A DNA stretch of 64,000 nucleotides from Pseudomonas serboccidentalis. GTDB lineage: Bacteria > Pseudomonadota > Gammaproteobacteria > Pseudomonadales > Pseudomonadaceae. Below the pieces are notes generated by a model. The model was not told the DNA's origin. It did no database searches and saw only the letters and a list, made by a program, of their open reading frames with translations. Below are positions 8,717 through 18,665 of the stretch, piece after piece (position 1 is the stretch's first letter; each line of letters begins with the position of its first letter). The stretch is taken from the NCBI RefSeq assembly GCF_028830055.1, contig NZ_CP101655.1, positions 5,137,137 to 5,201,136 on the forward strand, written 5' to 3'. The position numbers and the translations under genes are program-made.

Positions 8717-8792
8717 ATTTGTGTGTCCGTGGGATGTGTGTTGCCGATGAATTTGCGGCAAACTTCACCCACCTCCCGCACAAGGCTTTTCA

Positions 8793-10448
8793 ATGGATCA
8801 ATACGCCCCGCGCGACTGGCAGCCTCATGAGAAGCCCAGTCTGCCCGGTTCCCCGTCGACGCCGCTGCACTCCAACCCCAAGCGCCTGGCCTATGCGCTG
8901 GTCGGGTTGCTGGTGGCGGTGACCGGTGGTCTGGGTAACTCGCTGGTGGTCGCCAACCTGCCTTACCTGCAAGGCGCGTTGGGCGCGACCACGGCGGAGA
9001 TGGCCTGGCTGCCGGCCGCGTATGTGATGACCAACGTCTCGATGAACCTGCTGCTGGTGAAGTTTCGCCAGCAGTTCGGCCTGCGCGCGTTCACCGAGGT
9101 GTTTCTGGTGCTGTATGCGCTGGTGACCTTCGGTCACCTGTTCGTCAACGACCTGAGTTCGGCCATCGCGGTGCGGGCGGCCCACGGCATGGTCGGTGCG
9201 GCGTTGAGTTCGTTGGGTCTGTATTACATGATCCAGGCGTTTCCGGCCAAGTGGCGGCTCAAGGCGCTGGTGCTGGGGCTGGGCGCTTCACAACTGGCCC
9301 TGCCGCTGGCGCGACTGTTCTCCGAAGACCTGTTGCAGATCGCCGAATGGCGCGGCTTGTACCTGTTCGAATTGGGCATGGCGTTGCTGTCGCTGGGCTG
9401 TGTGTTGATGCTCAAGTTGCCGCCGGGTGACCGCTTCAAAACCTTCGAGCCGCTGGATTTCCTCACTTTCGCCATCCTTGCCAGCGGCGTGGCGCTACTC
9501 TGCGCGGTGCTGTCGCTGGGGCGTATCGACTGGTGGCTGGAGGCGGACTGGATCGGCTATGCGCTGGCCGCCTCGATTGCCTTGATCCTCGCCGGGCTGG
9601 CCATCGAGCACAATCGCAGCAACCCGATGCTGATGACCCGCTGGCTCGGCAGCGGGGTGATGATCCGTCTGGCGCTGGCGGTGACCCTGATCCGCATGGT
9701 CACCTCGGAGCAGTCCACCGGCGCCGTCGGTTTCATGCAGAACCTGAACATGGGCTACGAGCAGTTGCACAGCCTGTACGTGGTGATGCTGATCGGCAGT
9801 GTCGCCGGGCTGTTGACCAGCGCGCTGACCATCGACCCCAAGCACCTGCTGATGCCGCTGATCATCTCGCTGGCGCTGATGGCCACAGGTTCCGTGATGG
9901 ACAGTTTTTCCAACAACCTGACCCGCCCGGCGAATCTGTATTTCAGCCAGTTCCTGCTGGCTTTCGGCAGCACGTTTTTCCTCGGCCCGACCATGGTCTT
10001 CGGCACCCGCAACGTGCTGACCAATCCGCGCAATCTGGTGAGTTTTTCGGTGTTGTTCGGGATCTGCAACAACCTCGGCGGCCTGCTCGGCGCGGCGCTG
10101 TTGGGCACGTTCCAGATCGTGCGCGAGAAATTCCATTCCAGCCACCTCGTCGAGCACCTGACGTTGTCCGATCCGTTGGTGGCCGCACGGGTGCAGAGCG
10201 GCGGGTCGGCAGTCGGCTCGGTGTTGGCTGACCCGAGCCTGCGCAACCTGCAGGGCATTCGCAGCCTGTCGAATGCCGCGACCCGCGAGGCCAACGTGCT
10301 GGCCTATAACGATGTGTTCATGCTGATCGCCGTGATTGCGGTGCTGACCATGATCTGGCTTTCCATTCGTGCGCTGTGGCTGATGAGCACCACCAAAGCC
10401 GTCGACCCAGCGCCTTCCGTACCTCCTAGCGGTGCCTCTACTTCATGA
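8793..10448 (+). CDS. MFS multidrug exporter, EmrB/QacA-like (DHA2)
   Basis: A 551-residue polytopic membrane protein with the long 14-helix layout of the DHA2 branch of the major facilitator superfamily. A hydrophilic N-terminus of about 30 residues precedes the first helix (LAYALVGLLVAVTGGLG). The C-terminal region includes a periplasmic-type loop before the last helix, which ends IWLSIRALWLM. It is proton-driven and partners the HlyD-type adaptor whose ATG overlaps this gene's TGA (ATGA, 10445-10448), so the two form an EmrAB-like efflux pair. No outer-membrane channel gene is adjacent; a shared TolC-like protein would be needed. The substrate is unknown. Confidence 0.88.
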   Translation: MDQYAPRDWQPHEKPSLPGSPSTPLHSNPKRLAYALVGLLVAVTGGLGNSLVVANLPYLQGALGATTAEMAWLPAAYVMTNVSMNLLLVKFRQQFGLRAFTEVFLVLYALVTFGHLFVNDLSSAIAVRAAHGMVGAALSSLGLYYMIQAFPAKWRLKALVLGLGASQLALPLARLFSEDLLQIAEWRGLYLFELGMALLSLGCVLMLKLPPGDRFKTFEPLDFLTFAILASGVALLCAVLSLGRIDWWLEADWIGYALAASIALILAGLAIEHNRSNPMLMTRWLGSGVMIRLALAVTLIRMVTSEQSTGAVGFMQNLNMGYEQLHSLYVVMLIGSVAGLLTSALTIDPKHLLMPLIISLALMATGSVMDSFSNNLTRPANLYFSQFLLAFGSTFFLGPTMVFGTRNVLTNPRNLVSFSVLFGICNNLGGLLGAALLGTFQIVREKFHSSHLVEHLTLSDPLVAARVQSGGSAVGSVLADPSLRNLQGIRSLSNAATREANVLAYNDVFMLIAVIAVLTMIWLSIRALWLMSTTKAVDPAPSVPPSGASTS

Positions 10449-11587
10449 CCGAACCGACCACCACAACCACCAACGCCATCGCTGCCACCCCCGAAGGCGT
10501 GGCGCCGCCGTCATCGCCGAACACCGAGCCGCGCTCGCTGGGGGTGCGGATCATCTCGTCGCTGGGCTTTGCCGCGATTGCCATCGTCGGTGTGCTGGTC
10601 GTGCTGTACGCCTGGCAACTGCCGCCGTTCAGCAGCGCGGTCGAGACCACCGAAAACGCCCTGGTGCGCGGACAGGTGACGATCATCGGGCCGCAGCTCA
10701 GCGGTTATGTGTTCGAGGTGCCGGTGCAGGACTTCCAGTACGTGAAGGCCGGCGATTTGCTGGTGCGTCTGGACGACCGGATTTATCAGCAGCGCCTCGA
10801 CCAGGCGCTGGCGCAACTGGCGGTGCAGAAGGCCGCGCTGGCCAACGTGGTGCAGCAACGCAACAGCGCCGAAGCGACGATCAAACTGCGTCAGGCGGTG
10901 GTCGCCGACAGCGAAGCGCAGTTGCGTAAAAGCGAAGCGGATCTGCGGCGCAACAAGGAGCTGGTGAGTGACGGTTCGGTGTCCAAGCGCGAAATGGACG
11001 TGGCGCTCGCGGCCAACGCACAAGGTGTTGCAGCGGTGGCGCAGGCCAAGGCCAATCTGGAAATTGCCCGTCAGGACCTGCAAACGGTGATCGTCAATCG
11101 CGGCTCGCTGGAAGCGGCGGTGGCCAGCGCCGAAGCGGCGGTGCAACTGGCGCGGATCGATTTGTCGAACACCCGCATCGTCGCCCCGCGTGACGGCCAG
11201 CTCGGGCAGATCGGCGTGCGTCTCGGCGCTTACGTCAACTCCGGCGCGCAGTTGATGGCGCTGGTGCCGAGTCAGAAATGGGTGATCGCCAACATGAAGG
11301 AAACCCAGATGGACAACGTGCGTGTCGGGCAACCGGTGCGCTTCACCGTCGATGCCCTGAACCACCGCAGATTCACCGGCCATGTGCAGCACATCTCGCC
11401 GGGCACCGGTTCGGAATTCGCCCTGTTGCAGGCGGATAACGCCACCGGCAACTTCGTGAAAATCGCCCAGCGGGTGCCGGTGCGGATCACCATCGACCCG
11501 GATCAGCAGGAAGAGGAGCGCTTGCGCCCGGGGATGTCGGTGGTGGTCAGCATCGACACCGCGGCGGGTGACACACAACCTCATTAA
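10445..11587 (+). CDS. HlyD/EmrA-type membrane fusion protein
   Basis: A 380-residue periplasmic adaptor: a cytoplasmic N-terminus of about 35 residues, one membrane helix (about residues 36-55), a biotinyl-lipoyl-like half (VRGQVTIIGPQLSGYV), and a long coiled-coil hairpin rich in Ala, Gln and Glu (about residues 120-230). The second lipoyl half (NTRIVAPRDGQLGQIG) and a beta-barrel domain follow. It links the MFS exporter to an outer-membrane channel. Translational coupling to the upstream gene is shown by the four-base ATGA overlap. The C-terminus is followed at once by a REP hairpin that probably ends the transcript. Confidence 0.9.
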   Translation: MTEPTTTTTNAIAATPEGVAPPSSPNTEPRSLGVRIISSLGFAAIAIVGVLVVLYAWQLPPFSSAVETTENALVRGQVTIIGPQLSGYVFEVPVQDFQYVKAGDLLVRLDDRIYQQRLDQALAQLAVQKAALANVVQQRNSAEATIKLRQAVVADSEAQLRKSEADLRRNKELVSDGSVSKREMDVALAANAQGVAAVAQAKANLEIARQDLQTVIVNRGSLEAAVASAEAAVQLARIDLSNTRIVAPRDGQLGQIGVRLGAYVNSGAQLMALVPSQKWVIANMKETQMDNVRVGQPVRFTVDALNHRRFTGHVQHISPGTGSEFALLQADNATGNFVKIAQRVPVRITIDPDQQEEERLRPGMSVVVSIDTAAGDTQPH

Positions 11588-11672
11588 GAGCAAAAGATCG
11601 CAGCCTTCGGCAGCTCCTACATTGGAATGCGATTCCCTGTAGGAGCTGCCGAAGGCTGCGATCTTTTGCTTT
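11588..11672. repeat. REP inverted pair (GGAGCTGCCGAAGGCTGCG type)
   Basis: Near-perfect inverted arms AAAAGATCGCAGCCTTCGGC at 11591-11610 and GCCGAAGGCTGCGATCTTTT at about 11648-11667, extended outward by GAGC and GCTTTT. They occupy nearly the whole gap between the convergent HlyD and CopD genes and could act as a bidirectional terminator. Confidence 0.85.
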
Positions 11673-12530
11673 TCAGGCCGCGATCATCGGCGGCAGGGTG
11701 CCCAGCAGCGAAACCGCCGCCACCGCACCAATCCCCAACAACCACTCCAGCATCACACTGCGCTTGAGCGCGCCCATCCGCTGTTGGCAATCATCAATCC
11801 GCAAGCGGTTGAACAACGCCAGTGCGAGCATGCCCATCACCAGCGCTGCCTTGATCAGCAGAATCAGGGCAAAGCCGTTGAACAGCGGCGTCGGCCACCA
11901 CTGGCCGGTCAGCACGCGCACGTTGATCAGCCCGGTGATCAGCAGGCCCGCCACCAACGCGTAACCGACCCCACTGAAGCGTTGCAGGATCCGGCTCATC
12001 GGTTCGTCTGGTTGACGCAGGATCAGCACCAGCAGCAATAAGCCGCCGAGCCAAGCGGCCACGCACGTCAGGTGAATGATCTGGTTGAGGATCAGCAATT
12101 GCCCGCTGAGGCCATCGAGCATCGCGCCATGACCGACTGGCGCCAGGGTCGCCAGCAACAGCGCGCTCAAACCCAGGCGCAACGGCACGTTCGAACGCCA
12201 CGGCGTGAACAGCAGCGCCAACAACAGCGCGTTGATCAGCAGATGCCAACGCCAGACCTGACCGAAAAACGTATTGCCCAGCACCACGCCAAGGGTGTCC
12301 GCATCGAACGCGGCTGTCGCCGAACCGGCCATGCTCGCGGTAATCAACAGCGCCCAGGCCACGCCGCTGACCAGCGCAATCGCCGTCAGCCAGCGCGCGA
12401 GGCACGCCAGTTGCCGATCCAGCGCCGGCGCTGGCGCTTTGAGCAACCGTGGCCGCAACAGCCAGGCCCCGAACAGTATCAACACCACGCTGAAATGCAC
12501 AAAACGGCACAGCACCAGCGCTTCACTCAT
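11673..12530 (-). CDS. copD: Copper resistance D family membrane protein
   Basis: A 285-residue inner-membrane protein with about eight hydrophobic segments and the CopD-type histidine-containing helices (LCRFVHFS near the N-terminus, IIHLTCVAAWLGG in the middle). CopD works with periplasmic CopC in copper uptake or homeostasis across the inner membrane. It begins three bases after the copC stop, so the pair is one operon with copC first. No copA or copB gene is nearby, which fits a chromosomal copper-homeostasis CopCD pair rather than a plasmid-type copABCD resistance operon. Confidence 0.87.
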   Translation of the reverse strand: MSEALVLCRFVHFSVVLILFGAWLLRPRLLKAPAPALDRQLACLARWLTAIALVSGVAWALLITASMAGSATAAFDADTLGVVLGNTFFGQVWRWHLLINALLLALLFTPWRSNVPLRLGLSALLLATLAPVGHGAMLDGLSGQLLILNQIIHLTCVAAWLGGLLLLVLILRQPDEPMSRILQRFSGVGYALVAGLLITGLINVRVLTGQWWPTPLFNGFALILLIKAALVMGMLALALFNRLRIDDCQQRMGALKRSVMLEWLLGIGAVAAVSLLGTLPPMIAA

Positions 12531-12533
12531 GAG

Positions 12534-12896
12534 TTACTGGCCAACCTTGAACTGGTAGGCGCCTTCGCTCTTGTGCGTGTCGACCGACACTGCGTGCCAT
12601 TCGACCTTGTATTCACCGGCGCTGAGCGGTGCAGCAGGGGTGACGATCAGGGTTTTCTTGTCGCCTTCGGTGCTCAAAGGTTTGAGCGCGACCGGGGCGC
12701 CATCGTGGGTCACGGTGACTTTGGTGAAACTGGCCTCGACGCCTTCGGAGAAGGTCAGGCGCAGGTCTGCCGGTGCGGCGACGGTGCTGTCGGCGGCCGG
12801 GGTCTGGCTTTTCAGGTGGGCGTGGGCGAATACGGAGGAGGCGGCGAACAGCGAAGCGAGCAGGGCAGTGGTGGTCAGGACGTTCTTGAACAGCAT
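12534..12896 (-). CDS. copC: Periplasmic copper-binding protein CopC
   Basis: 120 residues. A Sec signal peptide ends SSVFA, and the mature protein begins HAHLKSQTPA, supplying the N-terminal His brace of CopC proteins that ligates Cu(II). The rest is the Ig-like CopC fold with LTFSEGVEASF and a second histidine region near the C-terminus (WHAVSVDTHKSEG). Start: the reading frame stays open well upstream, but the signal peptide fixes the ATG at 12896. Copper chaperone for the adjacent CopD. The methionine-rich Cu(I) loop of plasmid CopC proteins is absent. Confidence 0.88.
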   Translation of the reverse strand: MLFKNVLTTTALLASLFAASSVFAHAHLKSQTPAADSTVAAPADLRLTFSEGVEASFTKVTVTHDGAPVALKPLSTEGDKKTLIVTPAAPLSAGEYKVEWHAVSVDTHKSEGAYQFKVGQ

Positions 12897-13034
12897 CGCG
12901 AATACCTTTGAGGCAGGACAAAGAGGCGTCAGTTTAGCCATGCACCGACCTTCGCACGAAGTTTTGTTTGCAACGGTCGCCCGCGTACCAGAGCGGGTGC
13001 TAGTCTTGGGCAACGCTGTTGTCAGGGAGCCCAC

Positions 13035-13655
13035 ATGGGCAATCACAAGATCGAGATTCGTCGCAGTAACGTCGAGAAAATCCTTCTGGCGGCGGAAAAA
13101 GTCTTCGCCGAAAAAGGCTTCGGCGGCACCGCCATGGCCGACATCGCCGCCGAAGTGCAATTGCCGCGTTCCAACCTGCATTACTACTTTTCAACCAAGA
13201 GCGAGCTGTACAGCGCGGTGCTGTTCGACCTGCTGGAAGTATGGAAACAGGACGCGCTGTGCTTCGAGATGTTCGATGACCCGCGGGTGGTGCTCAGCAG
13301 CTACATCCGCGCCAAGATGAACCACTCGCGCAGCCGGCCGTACGGTTCGAAAGTCTGGGCCAACGAGATCATCCACGGCGCACCGACCCTCGGTGAGGCG
13401 CTGGATCTCAGCCTCTACGACTGGGCGAAAATGAAGGAAGCGAAGATCCGCCAGTGGGTTGAAGACAAGCGGATTCTGCCGGTGGAACCATCGAGCCTGC
13501 TGTACATGATCTGGGCCTCGACCCAGCATTACGCCGACTTCGATCATCAGGTGAATATTCTCAACGAGCACCAGCCGCTGTCGGACATGCAGTTCGAACG
13601 GGCGGTGCAGACGGTGACCAGTGTGATTTTGCGCGGGATCGGGTTGGAGCCCTAA
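13035..13655 (+). CDS. TetR family regulator, RutR-like
   Basis: 206 residues with an N-terminal TetR helix-turn-helix (ILLAAEKVFAEKGFGGTAMADIA and the recognition helix before NLHYYF) and a ligand-binding C-terminal domain. The C-terminal stretch LLYMIWASTQHYADF is characteristic of RutR-type regulators, which sense uracil or thymine. It is transcribed toward the reductive pyrimidine degradation genes (PreA, PreT, dihydropyrimidinase, permease, amidohydrolase) and ends just before them, so it probably controls them. A RutR-type TTGACCA-N2-TGGTCAA site was looked for before the neighbouring genes and not found. Confidence 0.85.
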   Translation: MGNHKIEIRRSNVEKILLAAEKVFAEKGFGGTAMADIAAEVQLPRSNLHYYFSTKSELYSAVLFDLLEVWKQDALCFEMFDDPRVVLSSYIRAKMNHSRSRPYGSKVWANEIIHGAPTLGEALDLSLYDWAKMKEAKIRQWVEDKRILPVEPSSLLYMIWASTQHYADFDHQVNILNEHQPLSDMQFERAVQTVTSVILRGIGLEP

Positions 13656-13656
13656 G

Positions 13657-13733
13657 TCAAAAGATCGCGGCCTTCGGCAGCTCCTACACCGATCTTTGTA
13701 GGAGCTGCCGAAGGCTGCGATCTTTTGATCTTA
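13657..13733. repeat. REP inverted pair (GGAGCTGCCGAAGGCTGCG type)
   Basis: Inverted arms TCAAAAGATCGCGGCCTTCG and its partner ending CTGCGATCTTTTGA, with a short spacer around 13690. They fill the convergent gap between the TetR gene and preA. Confidence 0.85.
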
Positions 13734-13737
13734 AGAA

Positions 13738-15012
13738 TCAGACCGCGACATGGTAGGGATTCCTCGGATCATGGTTCCAGTCCAGAAATGGTTTCCCGGT
13801 TTCCATCGGCACCATCTCGATGCAATCCGCCACCGGACAGGTGATCTGGCACAGGTTGCAGCCCACACACTCATCATCGATCACTTCGTATTTATGCGTG
13901 CCGTCGGCCTGCTTCAGGCTGCTGATCGCCTGGTGTGACGTGTCTTCGCAGGCAATGTGGCAACGCCCGCAACCGATGCACGCATCCTGATCAATCTTCG
14001 CGATCACCTGATAGTTGATATCGAGGTATTTCCAGTCGGTGGTGTTGCCCACCGCGCGCCCGGAAAACTCGCCGATGTTGGCGTAGCCCTGACTGTCCAT
14101 CCAGCGCGACAAGCCGTCCTTCATCTCCTCGACAATGCGGAAACCGTGCAGCATCGCCGCCGTGCACACCTGCACCGCGCCGCTGCCCAACGCAATGAAT
14201 TCCGCCGCATCGCGCCAACTGCCGATGCCACCAATGCCACAGATCGGCAGGCCCTGGGTCTGCGGGTCGCGGGCAATCTCGGCGACCATGTTCAGTGCGA
14301 TCGGCTTGACTGCCGAACCGCAATAACCACCGTGGGTGCTTTTGCTGCCGACGGTGGGCAGGGCAACCATGTGTTCCAGATCGACGCTGGTGATCGAATT
14401 GATGGTGTTGATCAGCGACACCGCATCGGCGCCACCGCGATGTGCCGCGCGGGCAGCGACGCGGATGTCGGTGATGTTCGGCGTGAGTTTGACGATCACC
14501 GGCAGTGAACAATAAGTTTTGCACCAGCGGGTGACTTGCTCGACGTACTCCGGCACCTGACCGACCGCCGCGCCCATGCCCCGTTCAGGCATGCCGTGCG
14601 GGCAACCGAAATTCAGCTCGATGCCGTCGGCACCGGTGGCTTCGACCAGTGGCAGGATGTGTTTCCACGATTCCTCCACGCACGGCACCATCAGCGAGAC
14701 GATCAGTGCGCGATCCGGCCAGTCTTTCTTCACCTGGGTGATCTCGCGCAGGTTGATCTCCAGTGAGCGGTCGGTGATCAGTTCGATGTTGTTGATGCCC
14801 AGCACTTCGCGGTTGTTGCCGTAGTGCGCCGAGTAGCGCGACGAGACGTTGACTGCTGCCGGGTCCTCACCGAGGGTTTTCCAGACCACGCCGCCCCAAC
14901 CGGCCTCGAAGGCACGCACCACGTTGTAGGCTTTATCGGTGGGCGGCGCGGAGGCCAGCCAGAACGGGTTGGGGGCCTTGATACCGGCGAAGACTATCGA
15001 GAGATCGGCCAT
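13738..15012 (-). CDS. preA: NAD-dependent dihydropyrimidine dehydrogenase subunit PreA
   Basis: 424 residues. An FMN-binding TIM barrel like dihydroorotate dehydrogenase (opening SIVFAGIKAPNPFWLASAP) fills about residues 1-330. Two [4Fe-4S] motifs follow: CIGCGRCHIAC and CVGCNLCQITCPVADC. PreA carries the pyrimidine site of the PreTA complex, which reversibly reduces uracil or thymine to the dihydro form with NADH, the first step of reductive pyrimidine degradation. Its ATG follows the preT stop with no gap, so the subunits are coupled. The length matches the family. Confidence 0.94.
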   Translation of the reverse strand: MADLSIVFAGIKAPNPFWLASAPPTDKAYNVVRAFEAGWGGVVWKTLGEDPAAVNVSSRYSAHYGNNREVLGINNIELITDRSLEINLREITQVKKDWPDRALIVSLMVPCVEESWKHILPLVEATGADGIELNFGCPHGMPERGMGAAVGQVPEYVEQVTRWCKTYCSLPVIVKLTPNITDIRVAARAAHRGGADAVSLINTINSITSVDLEHMVALPTVGSKSTHGGYCGSAVKPIALNMVAEIARDPQTQGLPICGIGGIGSWRDAAEFIALGSGAVQVCTAAMLHGFRIVEEMKDGLSRWMDSQGYANIGEFSGRAVGNTTDWKYLDINYQVIAKIDQDACIGCGRCHIACEDTSHQAISSLKQADGTHKYEVIDDECVGCNLCQITCPVADCIEMVPMETGKPFLDWNHDPRNPYHVAV

Positions 15013-16380
15013 TTACGCTGCCTCCACGTTGAGCATCAGTTGCGCGTTGATCGCCTCGGCGGCGCGTTTGCCGTGCTGTACAGCCTGCACGGTGAGGTCC
15101 TGATCGAGGCTGGTGCAGTCGCCACCGGCGTACACGCCGGGGATGCTGGTGCGCAGGTTGTCATCGACCTGAATCCGTTCGCCCTGGCGCTTGAGTTCGC
15201 GGGCCAGCGGGTCGGCGAGGGCGCTGCTGTCGAAGGCCTGGCCGATGGCTTTGAAGATCGCGTCGGCCGCCAGTTCGAAGGTTTCGCCGGTGGTTTGCAG
15301 GCGACCCTCGACCAGAGTCGTGCGGGCGAAACGCATGCCGCGTACCTGGCCTTGCGCATCGAGCAGCACTTCATCCGGTTGCGCCCAGGTCAGCAGGCGC
15401 ACCTGATTGGCCTTGGCGATGTCTTGTTCGTGACCGGTGGCGCCCATGTCCGCCGCGCCACGGCGATACACCAGATTGACGTCGCGGGCACCGAGGCGGG
15501 CCATTTGCACGGCCATGTCGATCGCCGTGTTGCCGGCGCCGAGGACGATGCAGCGTTCGGCCAGCGGCAGTTGCGTCAGGTCATCGGCCTGGCGCAGTTC
15601 GCGGATGTAGTCGGTGGCGGCGAGCAGGCCGGGGGCGTCCTCGTGAGGCAGGCCGAGCTGCTTGCTGGCATTGAGGCCAAGGCCAAGGAACACCGCGTCG
15701 AACTGCTGATGCAATTCGCCGAGGGTCAGGTTGTCGCCGAGTTTCTGTCCGTGGCGGATCTCGATGCCACCGATCTGCAAGAGGAAATCCAGTTCCTTCT
15801 GCGCGTAGTCGTCGACCAGTTTGTACTTGGCGATTCCGTATTCGTTGAGGCCGCCAGCCTTCTCCCGTGCTTCGAAAATCACCACGTCATGCCCGTGCAT
15901 GGCGCTACGGTGGGCGCAGGACAAACCTGCCGGCCCGGCGCCGACCACGGCGATGCGCTTGCCGGTGCTGGCCGCACGCTGGAACGGGTGCTCGGTGAAG
16001 TGCGCGTTGTCCACGGCGTAGCGTTGCAGCAGGCCGATCAGCACCGGCGCGCATTCCTGCGCGTTGTTGCGCACGCAAGCTTGCTGGCAGAGGATCTCGG
16101 TCGGACAGACCCGCGCACAACTGCCGCCGAGGATGTTCGCCGAAAGGATTTTCTGCGCCGCACCGGGCACGTTGTCCTGGTGGATGTTACGGATGAACGA
16201 AGGAATGTCGATTTCGCTCGGGCACGCATTGACGCACGGCGCGTCGTAGCAATACAGGCAGCGCGACGCCTCCAGATGCGCCTGCCGGGCGTTGAGCGGC
16301 GGCGCCAGATCAGTGAAATGGCCGGCGAGGGCGGCCGCGCTTTCGTGCGGGTGCGGGAGATGGTTCAGGGTCTCGATCAC
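15013..16380 (-). CDS. preT: NAD(P)-dependent oxidoreductase subunit PreT
   Basis: 455 residues of the glutamate-synthase small-subunit type. An N-terminal iron-sulfur domain (CLYCYDAPCVNACPSE, then further cysteines in GGSCARVCPTEILCQQAC) precedes FAD-binding (VVGAGPAGLSCAHR) and NAD-binding (VLGAGNTAIDMAVQMAR) motifs. It passes electrons from NADH to PreA. Start choice: a GTG at 16380 has GTGAGG nine bases upstream, giving MIETLNHLPHP. An in-frame ATG at 16425 would add 15 residues but lies beside the REP element and has no ribosome site. Confidence 0.9.
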   Translation of the reverse strand: MIETLNHLPHPHESAAALAGHFTDLAPPLNARQAHLEASRCLYCYDAPCVNACPSEIDIPSFIRNIHQDNVPGAAQKILSANILGGSCARVCPTEILCQQACVRNNAQECAPVLIGLLQRYAVDNAHFTEHPFQRAASTGKRIAVVGAGPAGLSCAHRSAMHGHDVVIFEAREKAGGLNEYGIAKYKLVDDYAQKELDFLLQIGGIEIRHGQKLGDNLTLGELHQQFDAVFLGLGLNASKQLGLPHEDAPGLLAATDYIRELRQADDLTQLPLAERCIVLGAGNTAIDMAVQMARLGARDVNLVYRRGAADMGATGHEQDIAKANQVRLLTWAQPDEVLLDAQGQVRGMRFARTTLVEGRLQTTGETFELAADAIFKAIGQAFDSSALADPLARELKRQGERIQVDDNLRTSIPGVYAGGDCTSLDQDLTVQAVQHGKRAAEAINAQLMLNVEAA

Positions 16381-16427
16381 GGTTTTGTGCCTCACGGTTT
16401 TCTGCCTCTGACGGGCATTGGTCAATT

Positions 16428-16546
16428 CCCTGTAGGAGCTGCCGAAGGCTCGGGCCGCGTTCGGACGATCTTTTGATTTTGATCTTTAACGGCAAAGTCA
16501 AAAGATCGTCCGAACGCGGCCCGAGCCTTCGGCAGCTCCTACAGGG
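16428..16546. repeat. Large perfect REP palindrome (49-bp arms)
   Basis: Left arm 16428-16476 and right arm 16498-16546 are perfect inverted copies over 49 bases, with a 21-base loop. The arms begin CCCTGTAGGAGCTGCCGAAG and include an insertion (CTCGGGCCGCGTTCGGAC) relative to the other REPs of the window. It lies between hydA and preT. Single arms of a different REP type follow at about 16559-16585. Confidence 0.92.
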
Positions 16547-16601
16547 GAATGCATTCCAAATGTGGGAGCGAGCCTGCTCGCGAAGGCCGAAGGCCTGGTT
16601 C

Positions 16602-18068
<1,467 letters not shown>

Positions 18069-18114
18069 TTATGCCGGTTCTAAATGTTTTATTGATGTAC
18101 AGCGTTGATCGGCG

Positions 18115-18140
18115 TATTCCTGTCATCGCTGTCAGGAATA
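18115..18140. promoter_or_regulatory. Inverted repeat TATTCCTG-N10-CAGGAATA
   Basis: Perfect 8-base inverted arms at 18115-18122 and 18133-18140, about 75 bases upstream of the hydA start. The size and spacing suit a regulator-binding site. No known consensus is matched. Confidence 0.4.
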
Positions 18141-18237
18141 GAAGCTAGTCGCAGTTATGCAATTGATCAAGATTATTTTTTATAAGCTTATGACTGTTTT
18201 AAGTATATGAAAAATAACGATAAAAACTGTAAATCAC

Positions 18238-18265
18238 CAAAATGGTGAGGCTGTTCACCATTTTG
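18238..18265. promoter_or_regulatory. Inverted repeat CAAAATGGTGA-N6-TCACCATTTTG
   Basis: Perfect 11-base arms with a 6-base spacer, ending seven bases before a TTGACA hexamer. It could be an operator for a regulator of the pyrimidine genes or a small hairpin. No T-run follows on either strand that would make it a terminator. Confidence 0.45.
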
Positions 18266-18665
18266 ACGCACTTGACAGGATGGAAATATGAGCAAGATTT
18301 CCTATGTGAAATCAGCTGCTTGAAGTTGAGCTGCGGTTGATCGCCCCGGATGAAAAAAAGTGCAGTGCACCAGATTGAGTCCTGACAGTTCGAACAACTT
18401 GGCAAACGTTTGGCCTGAGCGTGCAGACAAGTTTTCGCGGACGCCTTCGGTAAATAATTAAAACCGAGAAATATCAGAAAGTTGCAATGCGTTTGAAACA
18501 CGGCCCGATGCACAAGCGGGGCACCCGGCACGTTTATTGATGCCGCCGCTGACACCATGGCCGGTGCAACAAAGTTGTCAGTTCCTCCGGCCATCGTCCG
18601 GCTCGCACCCTCGTGCGCAGCCGCCTGATGAGCAAAAAAATAATCAGAAGAACAGTGGAGCGGCC

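Larger units (their letters stand above)
8482..8792. other. Intergenic region between the OprD and MFS genes
   Basis: A 311-base divergent intergenic region. It holds an AT-rich stretch (8500-8525), the operator-like palindrome at 8520-8539, and a REP pair at 8620-8716. The remaining 75 bases before the MFS gene show no clear ribosome site or promoter. No convincing small gene was seen. Confidence 0.6.

Noticed and set aside
14824..16476. A 550-codon + strand frame across preT and preA
   Set aside because: Antisense to PreT, which has intact iron-sulfur and nucleotide-binding motifs.
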